Notes: generated by a model not told the origin, from the sequence alone. Numbered from the stretch's first letter, positions 11,232-22,285 are shown. The stretch: DNA of 64,000 nucleotides from Flabesymbios commensalis (GCA_964017125.1 OZ024902.1:39335780-39399779); one strand, 5' to 3'. Numbers and translations are program-made.

Positions 11232-11311
11232 CTGTTTAGTTAAAAAGTAAACAGTTACTGCTATTTGACCTCATCTTAAGCGTGTTTGCACAAACCACAT
11301 GTCGTCATTCT

Positions 11312-11370
11312 GGTATTAAAGGGGCGTATCTCCCAATTTCAAAGTGGCAGATACGCCCCTTTAATGCCAA
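11312..11370. repeat. Hairpin with TTAAAGGGGCGTATCT arms
   Basis: GGTATTAAAGGGGCGTATCT and AGATACGCCCCTTTAATGCC are mirror images with one mismatch, around a 19-base loop. A short foldback of unknown family. Confidence 0.7.
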
Positions 11371-11466
11371 TATGGCGGTCGATGCGTGTGCCAACAGTGT
11401 GCGTATTGTATATTTTGTTCCAATAATAACTAACCAACGAATTTATAGTCATGGTTAGAATTTTAA

Positions 11467-11655
11467 CCCTTTCATAGCGAGGATCGTCTTTAGAGTCAGA
11501 ATTTGAAGTCATAGACGTCAGACTGTGACGTCTAAAGTCGATTCCCGCACTGAAAGAATGACAAAATAAAGAGCCATAGACCTGTTATAACATATGTATT
11601 CAAATTAACCAGAATGAGTTAACTAGGACATTTATCACAACATCCTTTAGGCTAC
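11467..11655 (+). mobile_element. PB-C piggyBac-like MITE, right end lost
   Basis: TTAA at 11463-11466 precedes CCCTTTCATAGCGAGGATCG. The subterminal hairpin of the family follows (ATAGACGTCAGACTG with ATTCCCGCACTGAAAG). The interior matches other copies (GAGTTAACTAGGACATTTAT), but the right terminus is not found. Confidence 0.65.
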
Positions 11656-11822
11656 ATGACTGTGGCCCATTGTCGGGCTAATGTCTGACCTAACTTCTAA
11701 ATTTTCTGAACGTAGGCCCTATATCTTTGCGTTTACGCTGAATATTCCTGGTGTCTTATAGCCAAAACGTTAAAAGTGATTTTTTTAAATAGCGCAAATA
11801 TGGTCAGCATACTACACACCAC

Positions 11823-12082
11823 TTCTGTGAAACGCAGTGACGTCACTCGGTGAAAACAAGGTTATATAACACCCTCTCCCCCATACTTCATTCTGTGAAA
11901 CGCAGTGCCGTCACTCGGTGAAAATAATGTTATATAACACCCCCTCCCCCATACTTCATTCTGTGAAAAGCAGTGACGTCACTCGGTGAAAATAAGGTTA
12001 CATAAGAACCCTCCCCCATACTTCATTGTATTAGCTAGCTCGGGGAAAACAAAGGAGATCGAGGGCATTGAGTTTCACAGAA
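11823..12082 (+). mobile_element. TTCTGTGAAAC MITE with triplicated left part
   Basis: Termini TTCTGTGAAAC (11823) and GTTTCACAGAA (12072-12082) are inverted repeats. Inside, a 68-bp unit starting at 11823, 11891 and 11959 is repeated three times head to tail. The first and third units carry the palindrome TGACGTCA, a perfect CRE/ATF site; the second reads TGCCGTCA. A single-unit relative lies at 41689-41837. Non-autonomous; transposase family unknown. Confidence 0.75.
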
Positions 12083-12304
12083 TAAAATTAAAATCCCCAA
12101 AGTATACACCGACATAGCACCTATGAGAATACACAAATACAAATACAAACGATTTGTTCTCCGCTTCGTTATCTTATTTATCTCTCACCGCTGGCCCAAC
12201 AATGAACCAACAATATGGTTCAATTTTCGTGACGATTTTCATGGGAATATTATAATCCTGAACGTGTCGTGTCAATCGTGTTGCATTTCAGAGTCATCTG
12301 AATC

Positions 12305-12535
12305 ACTTTAAGACGGCATAATAAATGTTCACACGCAGTAACATAAAGCTGTGTATCGCTAGCGCGGGCCAAAACTTCAAGTGGGTAAAAAAAACTTACA
12401 TTAATTTTGTTTTATTAGATATCAAACATTAGTAAATCTTGATGTTTTAAAACTCATTTCGTGTAGGCCTAGCAGTGATTTAATCGGATAATCAAACTGA
12501 TTAAAAACGACCATATAGTCGTGTTTAAAGGGTCA
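12305..12535 (+). mobile_element. PB-D piggyBac-like MITE
   Basis: CACTTTAAGACGG at the left and GTGTTTAAAGGG at the right enclose a weakened hairpin (AAAGCTGTGTATCGCTAGCG, CAAAACTTCAAGTGGGTA). The overall order matches the copy at 22286. Its right end abuts the TTAA used by the next element. Confidence 0.6.
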
Positions 12536-12539
12536 TTAA

Positions 12540-13104
12540 CTCTTACGGCGCGGGAATCGACGTCAGAATCTGACTTCTGTAGACGTCACATTCTGACGTC
12601 TAATGTCGATCCCCGCCTTGTGAAGGTAAATGTAAAGATTCATAGTTCCTAGTCACTGGACCTGTTCATTCGTGTGCCATTTCAACTCTACAAAGAGAAT
12701 ACAATGCAGTCCTTTTGCCATTTCGGCGCATTGAACTTATCGTACAAATTGCCATCTCACATTTTTACCTGAGTCAATTGAAGCATTTGAGGGTGAAGGG
12801 CCCAAGGACACAACATCGAAACAATGTCCGAAGACTAAGAGGGGAGAAACATGCTATTTATCTGAAAATCTTACACCATTTTGCACGGCAGGTAGCGACA
12901 TCGGCAAAGCATCACTCTCTAACCATTGCGCTATGCCCATCTCTAAAGTAAGAATGGTAAGAATTAAAATATTTGTAATTGTCGTATATAGACCCATAAC
13001 ACAGCTATTCAAATGAAGCGGAAAGAGCTAACTAAGACATTTATAATGATCTCAAATTGAAAAGAGACTCCATGTATCATGGTAAAATATTCCAGCGCTT
13101 AATA
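12540..13104 (+). mobile_element. PB-C MITE split by a ~300-bp insert
   Basis: TTAA at 12536-12539, then TCTTACGGCGCGGGAATCGA and the family hairpin (GACGTCAGAATCTGAC, GTAGACGTCACATTC) to about 12635. The family's right half (CATAACACAGCTATTCAAAT, ACTAAGACATTTATAATGAT, CCAGCGCTTAATAC) appears only from about 12950. The sequence between is foreign to other PB-C copies. Confidence 0.55.
12640..12945 (-). mobile_element. Possible SINE inside the PB-C copy
   Basis: On the minus strand the insert begins GGGCATAGCGCAATGGTTAG, which looks like a tRNA A-box region, but I see no good B box downstream. The length of about 300 bp fits a SINE. Its borders are judged only by where PB-C similarity stops and resumes. 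It could be another insertion type. Confidence 0.35.
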
Positions 13105-13335
13105 CTTTTGGAGACATCTATTCCAACCCCCCCCCCCCTCTCCCCTGGTGGTGTGCTACCATGTTACCAAACATGGCTAATGGATTGCAACCGTCACCAT
13201 CACTAAACAAAATATGATTGTCCTATATCATAAATGGGTTTTGCATGTGCTGTTAAAGACGGGTGGGACTTGGGGGAGTTTTTTGGGATATGTCTCATTA
13301 TTCTTTCCGTCGCAGAATCCTCTTAGGGGGAACTG

Positions 13336-13402
13336 ACCAGCAAAGTCAAACAACAGTAACTTATCGTTTGAAAAGGAAGCAGTTGCTGCTGCTTGCATAT
13401 GT
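13336..13402. mobile_element. FB-F foldback, diverged
   Basis: CAGCAAAGTCAAACAACAGT at the left and CAGTTGCTGCTGCTTGCATA at the right flank AACTTATCGTTTG / GAAAAGG. A diverged palindrome of the CAGTAACTGC family. Confidence 0.5.
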
Positions 13403-13561
13403 AGAAGGTTGACGAGGGGACTTTTGAGTTGTGTGTGAGATAGCAGAGGGTCATGTCGCATGTCGAATTATGGCACAGAGACCACTCTTATTTCGCGGCG
13501 TTTTACAGTTAAGAATAATGGCACATGTAGCTTGGTCCGTACAACTCCTTCATCATAATAT

Positions 13562-13610
13562 GGCTACATGTTTTATGAAGTGGTCACCACTTCAGAAAAC
13601 ATGTAGCCAA
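13562..13610. repeat. Hairpin, GGCTACATGTTTT arms
   Basis: GGCTACATGTTTTATGAAGT and ACTTCAGAAAACATGTAGCC are near-perfect mirrors meeting at GGTCACC. A further ATGGCACATGTAGC lies upstream at about 13518, so an additional half copy may be present. Confidence 0.65.
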
Positions 13611-13619
13611 ACTAAATAA

Positions 13620-16338
13620 ATATACTAGACTTGGTCAACACAATGTAATGCTAAAAATTGAATTTTAAATTGAATTATAAAGTGATAGTTACAGAAAATT
13701 GATATTTGTGGACTTCGTGATTATTCGATTAACGGTTTGTAAAAAGGTGCAGATGGATTGGGGTCGCCATTAGCTTCCTCTCTATTTTGCAACTGCCCTA
13801 CTGTAATATAAATATATATAAATATTACATTTAAATAAGAATGCTAAAAATTAAGAATGAGGTAAAGTTGAGCTACACTGGTGATTTTAATTAAGTATAC
13901 ATTTGTTCCTTGTATACATAAACATATTCTATTTTGCAACTGGAACAAGTACAAAATTGTAATACAACGTTTCTCTAAAATAACATACAATTATTCAAGC
14001 CTTACATCTACTCTGAATGGAAGCCTCTATCGTGAGAGTGCACAACCCCAGCAAACATGAACCACCAGCCTGATGTTGGCTCAATGCTGGTCCACTGTCT
14101 TTGCCGCAAATTTTGTAGCGTTTTTCGTTAGATTATTATATTATTTAATCCTGAATGTGTTGCGTCAATCATGTTGAATGCTCTTTTAAATCGCAGAATA
14201 ATCTTAATGTGGCCATTCTCAGTAAGTACGATGCATATTATTGCAATGCATGGTCCACCGAACTAAGAAGATCAGTGGCAATCATTTGCGATCAATATAC
14301 ATGCAGGCCTACCAATTTGATTGTAAAATGATTATGCCACCTATAAATGATAGCTGCGATTTTCTAACGATGATCGCTCGATTTCAGGTCTAATTTGGGC
14401 AAAATATCAAGAATTGCAGCGATCGGTTAGGATATGTTGAGATCAACTACGATAAACACTGATAAAGTGCAATGGTTCCGGGAATAGACACGATCACTCA
14501 TCAATTTCTTCCGATTTTCATTCACATATGCACGATTAGCTAACAATATTTTAAGACTGGTTAAGATGCTTTTAGTATTAATCACGATAGATGCGATTGT
14601 TTAAGATCAGAGTAAGAATGATTACGATTTTTTACAATTCCTTAATATTATCAAGGGTTTTCTCAACCTAGCTCTTTCATTCGCGAGCTTGCTAGCTGTC
14701 ATCAGCATCATTACCCAATGCATCGGGTTCAATGGCCTGTTCAGTCACCTTTTCAGTGGTAAATCCACCATAGGCCCACTGGCCTCTGTCTCTGTCTCTT
14801 TTATTTTTCCTCCGTCCTGCTCTTGCTTTTAATTGATTTTCCCTCTTGGTCCCCTCTTTTCAGCTCGATGTTCTCCACAGCTTAACGTTATGAAAACTGA
14901 AAGAAAGACTACCGGTTGCATTTTATAATAATTTACAATTCTTTGATAACATCGTAAGTAGATTACAATGTAGTTGTAAGATATCGTAATAGATCGTAGA
15001 GTATCGCAATAGATTGTTACTCCTTCACGACTGATAGTATTAGGAATCTTAATAAATCATGGACTATGATTACTATAAATATTAACCATTCTTGTACCAT
15101 AATCGTGTAAAAAATCTTTGCGATGCCTTACGATACACTTAAATTGATTTGGGATTGAGTTGACGTTGATTTACGGTAAACCTTTATCGTAGGATTGATT
15201 TTTTTTAAACATTTCAAAGCGTTTGTCGTCCTCCCCGATCGACCTTCGATCTTTTAATATCTGTTGAAGATTGTTAAGATCATTCCCGAGCACCCTCCAT
15301 ACCCGAATCTCCACGATGTGTGATGGCAAGGCATCGCAATTTTATTTTAATCCGGTGGGGCATAGGAATATGCATAAACATGAGTTCCATCGTGACGGAA
15401 TTACAATCTGTACAACTTCTACTAACTTTAAATCATCAGACCTTTGTCCTTGTTATTTTAGGTTTTCATTTTAAGTTTTTATTGTATGAAGACACCTCTT
15501 TTCTGTGTATACAAGTTCACTTTCAGCTACCCGCGTTAGTTTTCTTGAGTATACACTTAAATAGAACCTCTGAAGTCACGTGACGGAATTACATGTGCAC
15601 ACTAGTGATATTCCTGACACCAATAACATCAATGCACATTTCTGCTCTGTTTACCATATCAACGATACATTCAATCTTAATTGTAGTTCAACTTTATTTT
15701 TTCTTCAAAAAAGACACTGACATTTTTTTATGAGAAAGCCTTAGTTTTCAACAGAGGGTAATGAACTCTGGTATAAATTGTGACGGGTTAACTGTGACGG
15801 AATCACTTTTTGGGATTCGATATAATTCACACATAGCCCCATCAAGGTACACACAATATATGATTTAAAATCGTGGGTAGAACTTGATGACTCATAGGAA
15901 ATAGTTACAGGTCTTTATTTCGTATTTTTAAAAATCAAGCAATTATTATTTTTATAATTCTGAATCACCACAACTTCACCATATAAAACTTATTTGCTGT
16001 TGAGATATTAAATAAAAATAATTAATTTTATTCAAACAAACAGCCACAACATGATAAATTCTCATCGTCATCAGAAATAACATAGTTTTGGCTTCACGGA
16101 CCGTGCAAATATTTAGCGTATTATTATTCGTTTATTTTTGTTGTTCCATAATCCCATTCACAATAAAGACACATTTATACACTTTCTTACTGTATCTTTA
16201 GAATCCTTTTAAATAGTTTATACTGATGATAACGTTTATTTCTGCTGGCAGCATTATTTTTTAAATGTCCTACAGTTTTATCTGGACAAATCCCGAACGC
16301 AGCTTTCTATGCACTAAACCTGCGTAGCCCACATATTT
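13620..16338. other. Long AT-rich stretch without gene
   Basis: No reading frame with a recognisable domain. Between 14340 and 15290 the words ATCG, GATCG and TTACGAT recur far more than elsewhere (for example GATATCGTAATAGATCGTAG), suggesting an old repeat built on that theme. GTGACGGAAT recurs near 15393, 15583 and 15800. A half FB-A copy (CCAGCAAACATGAACCACC) starts near 14050. Confidence 0.45.
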
Positions 16339-16339
16339 T

Positions 16340-17490
16340 AATGGAAAAACCCTGAGAACAGATTTACCCGGGCAATCTCTGAGCACAGCTTTTCATGGAC
16401 AAACCCTAAACACAGGTTTCCCTGGACACACCCTGGCACAGGTTTCCCTGGACAAACCCTGGGCACAGGTTTCCCTGGACAAACTCTGAGCACAGTTTTC
16501 TCCGGAAAAACCATGGGCACATGCTCCCCTAGACAAAGCCTGGCCAAAGATTTCCCTGGACAAACCCCGAGCACAGATTTCCCTGGACAAACCCTGAGGA
16601 CAGGTTTCCCTGGACACAAGTTTCCCGGACAAACTATGGGCACACGTTTCCATGGACAAAACCCTGAGGACAGCTTCCCTGGACAAAACCTTAGCACATG
16701 TTTCCATGGACAAATCCTGGGCACACGTTTCCCTAGACAATCCGTGGACACAGGGTTTTCTGGACAAACCCTGGGCACACGTTTTCCTGGACAAACCCTG
16801 AGCACAGGTTTCCCTGGATAAACCCTGGGCACAGGTTTCCAAGGACAAACAATGGGCACACGTTTCCATCTACAAACCCTGAGCACAGGTTTCCCTGGAC
16901 AACCCTGGACACAGGTTTTTCTGGGTAAACCCTGGGCACAGGTTTCTCTGGACAAAACCTGGGCACAGGTTTCCCCGGACAAGCCCTGAGCACAGGTTTC
17001 CCTGGACAAACCCTGGGTACAGGTTTCCCTGGACAAACCCTGGGCACAGGTTTCCCTGGACAAACCCTGGCACAGGTTTCCATGGACAAACTCTGAACAC
17101 AGCTCTCTCCATAAAAAAACATGGGCACATGCTTCCCTAGACAAAGTCTGGCCACAGGTTTCCCTGGACAAACCCTGGCACAGGTTTCCCTGGATAAACC
17201 CTGAGCACAGCTTTCCCTGAACAAACCCTGGGCACAGGTTCCCCTGGACAAACCCTGGCACAGGTTTCCATGGACAAACCCTGGGCACAGGTTTCCCTGG
17301 ACAAACCCTGGCACAGGTTCCCATGGACAAATCTTGGGCACACGTTTCCATTGACAAAACCTGAGCACAGGTTTCCTTGGATAAACTCTGGACACAGGTT
17401 TCCATGGACAAACACTGGGCACAGGTTTCCCTGGACAAATCCTGAGCATATCTTTCCATAGACAAACCATGGGCACATGTTTCCTTGGAT
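16340..17490. repeat. 27-bp minisatellite, ~42 units
   Basis: A head-to-tail array whose unit reads approximately AGGTTTCCCTGGACAAACCC followed by TGGGCAC, 27 bp. Units differ by substitutions and one- or two-base length changes. Because 27 is a multiple of three, the minus strand stays open for up to 375 codons with nine-residue repeats such as CPGKPVPRV; three overlapping minus frames and short plus frames are all artefacts of the period. No start context, signal peptide or known family supports a protein. Confidence 0.92.
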
Positions 17491-17815
17491 CAACCCTAGA
17501 CCAATCCTGGACCATCCCCGGTTGATCCCTCGGTTATCCCTGAGCCATCCCTGGACCATCCCAGGATCATCCCTGAGTATATCCTGAGCCATCCCTGGAC
17601 CATCCCAAGATCATCCCTGAGTATATCCTGAGCCATTCCTGGACCATCCCAGGTTCATCCCTGAATATATCCTGAGCCATCCGTGGACCATCCTAGGATC
17701 ATCCCTGAGGTATCCCTGCGTTACCCTGGATCAGCCCCGGACCATCCGAGGATAATCCATGAGTTATCCTTGAGCCATCTCTGGAGCATCCCAGGATCAT
17801 CCCTGAGTTATCCCT
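17491..17815. repeat. 44-bp minisatellite
   Basis: Directly follows the 27-bp array. The unit is about GAGCCATCCCTGGACCATCC followed by CAGGATCATCCCTGAGTATA and TCCT, with internal sub-repeats around ATCCCTGA. It shares the CCCTGGAC word with the preceding array, so one may have seeded the other. Confidence 0.85.
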
Positions 17816-18442
17816 GAAAAGTGTTTGGTAATTTAGATGATGTCTTTGCTGAAGTGAATAGCCTATAGGTGTATATTGCTCTAGCTTTCTTGGCGTTATC
17901 AGGTTTGTGTGTTGGGCCTATTTAGCTTTGTAAATAATTGACAGTGTGTTTGTTTGACAGTTTGTTTGTTGGTTTATCCCAAACAGGCATTTTCGGTATC
18001 ATTTCGGATATTTCATTACAGGAAGGACGATGCTCAGTGTGGACTAGGCCCCTACATCAAACCTTGCTGCAGGATGTCCTAATGATACATCCTTGGCAAT
18101 TTTAAATGTTTCCTCTTCTGCATGTGGAATGTTTGGTTCTCGAGTGATTGTTATTTATGATTCCAGTTCTCCGTATAATAGCGCTCCAGCTGGAGAAATG
18201 ACCAAGTAGGCGCGCAAGACCTTGGCTGAGCGGCGAACCGAAAACGACGGACGTCGACCCGACGTTAAACCGACGTTTTGCGATTGACGTGCACCATCTG
18301 CGCGAGGGTTGCTTCGGGAGATGCTAACAAGATGACACAGAGCAAGGCAACAATGGGCGGGAAGCTGGATATGGCAATTTCTGTCGAGGGCCCTGGTCGA
18401 CTACGCGGAGACGCAGCAGGTCTCTACGACTCCACGCTACTA
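17816..18442. other. No recognisable gene
   Basis: Mixed DNA, GC-rich from 18190. A short forward frame runs from 18278 into the palindrome at 18443 and is not credible as a gene. Confidence 0.35.
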
Positions 18443-18530
18443 CCCACTGGACACACGACGTTGTTGCGATGTTGAATCAACGTCAATGACGTTGATTCAA
18501 CGTCGCAACAACGTCGTGTGTCCAGCGGGA
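18443..18530. mobile_element. FB-G foldback, near perfect
   Basis: Two 44-base arms (left starts CCCACTGGACACACGACGTT, right ends AACGTCGTGTGTCCAGCGGGA) pair almost perfectly around a CAATG-like centre. Related copies: 28379 and 47122. Confidence 0.8.
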
Positions 18531-18539
18531 TAGGGTCTA

Positions 18540-19477
18540 ATGTCTGCCGGGGAACGAATGTGACCTCTGGTGGCGGCAGTCGTAAACACCCGCCCTGTCA
18601 ATGTGAACAGAAATCGCCGACCTTCTAAATTGTAACATTAACCCGCGGGTGGGAACACTTCCCCGACAACGATGACCGGGATCTCGACAGTCCGATTGGT
18701 CAAGATCGGACTCAGTGGCCAATCGAGCTCGCGGATGCGACGCGGCGCGTACAGCCGGGGAATTTGTTGCTGCTCATTATTAGCTCTAGGGGGAGAGGCG
18801 GCGCTGCGGTGTCAATCCCGTTGATCTGGGAAACAAGGGGATATGGCAAGCCGATAATGCAGAATTTGTGGTCTGCCAGATAGCACACTGCGGGTCACGG
18901 AAGAGGGTATTTAAACTGGCTGACATGACTTCGTAACACTTTGAAATTCCAGCTTCAAAGGGGAATTTATTCTCGCCCCCGAGGCAGAGTATCTGATGTA
19001 TCATTTAGAATGGTAAGATGGTGAGAACCCCTGTTGCCCGCCCACCTGCCCACCGCCCGTGTCACTGATACATGACATAACAAGTTTACCCTATAACAAA
19101 CCCTAAGGTAGGTACGTCCGAATCAGTCATTTTGGTGGGTTTTTTTCAGGATTTATGTGAATTTGTGATACACCACTAAAATAAAAGACATATTTTTCTT
19201 TGTTTGTTTGTTTTTTTGCTCACTATTACTGGTAGAAATGAAGCCATCTTTGTAGAATTAAAATAGTTATTTGTTTTGAATGGCACTTTTATCACCTGTT
19301 CTGAGGGTTCCCATCATTAGATTTCTCGCAATTGCGAAAAATGATGCCAGCTCTCGCGTTTAATTTCATGATAGCTGCAACAAATGCTTGAATAGGTAAG
19401 TGGAACAGGCATGCTGTGGCCCTTTCTAATAAATTTTTTTACACATGTGCGGTTTTTTTTTATTTTTCAATTGGCCA
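18540..19477. other. No recognisable gene
   Basis: GC-rich to about 19060, then AT-rich with poly-T runs. Short minus-strand frames at 18537-19004 have no domain I recognise. Confidence 0.35.
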
Positions 19478-19597
19478 TGTCCACTACCCTATGAGGAAGT
19501 TCTGGAGGACATCATTAAGACCGTTTGGACAAAACAATATGGGAATCTCAAAGAAATGAGATACCTGGGGAAGGCTGCACTAGTTCACCCAGGGTAA
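19478..19597 (+). CDS. Weak candidate exon or coding relic
   Basis: An open frame reads PYEEVLEDIIKTVWTKQYG and continues to ALVHPG before a stop. Its composition is protein-like: acidic and basic residues alternate and there is no low-complexity bias. A pyrimidine-rich tract lies upstream and GGGTAAAA, a tolerable donor, lies at the end. Against it, CCTATGAGGAAGT is mirrored at 19630 (ACTTCCTCATGGGG) and TTCACCCAGG is mirrored at once by CCTGGGTGAA, so the region may be a foldback. I do not recognise the family. Confidence 0.2.
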   Translation, partial: CPLPYEEVLEDIIKTVWTKQYGNLKEMRYLGKAALVHPG

Positions 19598-20380
19598 AAC
19601 CTGGGTGAAGTTTTGTTTGCCTGCCTTGCACTTCCTCATGGGGCGCAGCGAGGGTAAAAATGGAAATTTCATAGCTATAAGGATGAGAATCTATCAAAAT
19701 GTTTTTTCTTCTATGACCCCCTCGTGGACTTAAAATAATAAAAACGGAGACCGGAGGCTATGCCCAAATTTCTGATTGTTATGTGCATAATTATGTGGTA
19801 TATTTGCTACTGTTACTGTATTGCGGGGCACTCGTTGGGTGCCCTGGTATATAACTAAAACTCTCAACAGCAACATCATCTCAGTAGCTTTCTTCAGCTG
19901 CTTCAAAAAGTTCAAGTGTCTGGGTGATGTTTTGGATTCTGTTACCCCCATAACAGTATGCAACATTGAGGTGCCATCTTTTGGACGTTTTTATAATTTA
20001 GCTCAGATTTTGATCTAGCACAGCATTTTCTTGCTCAGTGAAAACTGTGAAATGTGGTCTAATATTTTTTTTAGCATGTCGGCAGTTACGAAAAAAAGGC
20101 TGAGCAGAATTTTATAAGACAATTTTAAAATTTATTGAATCTACCTAGTCTAGGATTAGACCCCTCCATCTCAGATGTTGATCTCGCATGGCATCTTTCT
20201 AGACCAATGAAAACAATAAAATGTTGTCAAATAATCATTTGAATATGCCTACAATTGTGAAAAATGGGCAGCATAAATGTATTAGGCCTTTAAAAAAAAA
20301 TTACGAATCATTTATGGGCCGAATCATTTTTCACCAAGGCCACTATGTTTTTATTCTCTGTTTGAAATGGGAAAACATCG
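19598..20380. other. No recognisable gene
   Basis: AT-rich DNA with short frames in both directions and no recognisable domain. Confidence 0.35.
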
Positions 20381-20382
20381 CA

Positions 20383-20672
20383 AATCTAATGAGGGCGCTC
20401 AGTAAAAAAAACCTTTGGAGCTAAAAGGTAATGCGGGCGACATAAAAAAAACTTTCCATAAATTTCTGATAAAGTTCATGAGGGCGGCGAAATAAAAAAA
20501 ATGGACCAATTTTTGATAAAGTGAATGCGGGCGATCAAAAAGCTAACAAAATAAAAACATAGCATGAGCAATGTTTTTTTATTCCCTAACATTGACATGT
20601 TTTTTTTGGAAATTGGCAAACATCTAATGCACGCGCTGGGCAATGCCGGCCTTAATCTAAAGCGCGCGCTGA
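20383..20672. repeat. Dispersed ATCTAATGCGCGCGCT motif cluster
   Basis: The motif occurs in variant forms near 20383 (AATCTAATGAGGGCGCTCAG), 20617 (CATCTAATGCACGCGCTGGG) and 20655 (AATCTAAAGCGCGCGCTGAA). ATGCGGGCGA and TTTTGATAAAGT words alternate with poly-A in between. It resembles a degenerate tandem array with a period near 60, or a subterminal motif cluster of a DNA transposon. Confidence 0.45.
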
Positions 20673-21784
20673 ATTTAAATTTAGAGGAAAAATATAGTAG
20701 CCTAATATCCGTAAGCCATTATCTTTAGCGAGTTATAAGGTTGTTTTATCGTAAATTGTGCGTCATTTTACTGAGCAAGGGGATGGCTTTGTGGTCAGCA
20801 CTTTTTCGTCAGCTTCAGATATGATATACATTCCAATTATCAAGCTTTAAACATTCACAGTAACGATGTAGGTATTTCATTTCTTTCTTAAATCACATTG
20901 CCCACACATACTTTCCCGTGGATTCCAACTTAAAATCATGATGTATAGCCATTGATAAAACACACAAATTAGTACCAGTAATATTTTTAAAATATCTTAA
21001 TAAATCTGTGTTTTGCAAGTATACGATGTGCTCACCACATATAGCCAATACTGAATGCTAAAATCATAGGACCAAGTGAATTACGTGGCCATATTGCCAT
21101 ATTGCATACTGTAATTTTTCAAATAAATGTTTTTAACTACAATACTCAAAGGCAAACTGCAGTTACTGACTTAATGTTGCTTGAATTTACAAGGCAGGAC
21201 AAAAGTGACCACTCTAATGGCTGTGATTCAAGGAAGCTTATTCAAATGTACTCTCAACAAATCAGAACAAGAACATCAAATGGATTAAAAAACATTAGGT
21301 CTTAGAAATCCAATATAATTCGATTCAGAACAGTTCCTCATAATAACTTCACTCACACACATGCAGCGTTGTTCGCTCTTAAAGCCGGGCGTGCACCGTT
21401 GTATGTGCACCGATGAATCAGTAGATTACCTTAATATTCCATAGTGGTTATTTACCAATAGCAAGGAATCTCCATAGATTCCTTGCCAATAGCATGTATA
21501 AAAAGACAGTCAGTCAGTCAGAGACTGCAAACCTACTCCGAAATTAATGATGGTGATCGTCCTAAAACATATTGTAGTAGTATTGCATTTATTCATAAGG
21601 TGGGTCTATAGTAAAACTTCACTGAAGATGATCAACTGTGACGTCATAGATTCAACCTATTTAATTCATTCATAAAGGTGGGTAAGTCTAGTAACCGTAC
21701 ACAACAGTTATGAGATTAGTCTTCCATACAGGTAGATCAAAATAGTATTTCACTACCAATCCATGTGGTTCCGATCGTAATAGG
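20673..21784. other. No recognisable gene
   Basis: AT-rich DNA. A small hairpin at 21458-21492 (CAATAGCAAGGAATCT and its mirror) is the only structure noted. Confidence 0.35.
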
Positions 21785-21972
21785 GATCCTGTATCTGGAT
21801 CGTAATCCGGACCAACCCCCAAATTTAATCCATTGTTCCTTGGCCCGACACACTCCTCGGGTGAAGATATAATGCATATTTCATTTTAGCACTTTTTAAG
21901 TAATCAGGGGGACAGACAGGCAGTGTTACCTACCAACAAGACAAAAAACATAACCTTCCTGGCGAGGAGGTA
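21785..21972 (+). mobile_element. RTE-type LINE 3' tail
   Basis: The stretch GGATCGTAATCCGGACC, CCCAAATTTAATCCATTGTT, CCTTGGCCC, a CAGGGGGACAGACAGGCAG segment and finally CATAACCTTCCTGGCGAGGAG has the order of the 3' untranslated end I know from RTE-class LINEs and their SINE parasites in fish and marine invertebrates. No reverse-transcriptase frame lies upstream, so this is a 5'-truncated LINE or a SINE using the same tail. Confidence 0.6.
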
Positions 21973-22285
21973 GTTATATGCTTCTTCCCTATTATCAAAA
22001 AAATAGTTTTATGCTATTATCAAGGGCTCACGCCCGCCTTTGACTAGTATGGGGGATGCCTTCACTTGACTATGGAAAATCTATGTGAATAGGTGACGTC
22101 ATATAACTTTTATCGGCTCATATGAAGTAGAAGCACGTGGTCGATTATTTTGATATCAATCGTTGTCGCAGAATGAGGAAGCTGGAAGAGTTGAATAATT
22201 TATCTGGAGCGGTGAAGACAGCATGTTTATGACTGCTGCTTCTGAGGAGTGGAGAAGCCGTTACTTTGCCTTTATTTAGTGGTAA

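Noticed and set aside
16338-17465. 375-codon minus-strand frame
   Set aside because: It is produced by the nine-codon period of the 27-bp minisatellite; all frames show the same kind of repeat and none has a plausible start or domain.
16340-17490. CRISPR-like regular repeat array
   Set aside because: Units are directly contiguous without unique spacers, and the window is animal nuclear DNA; it is a minisatellite.
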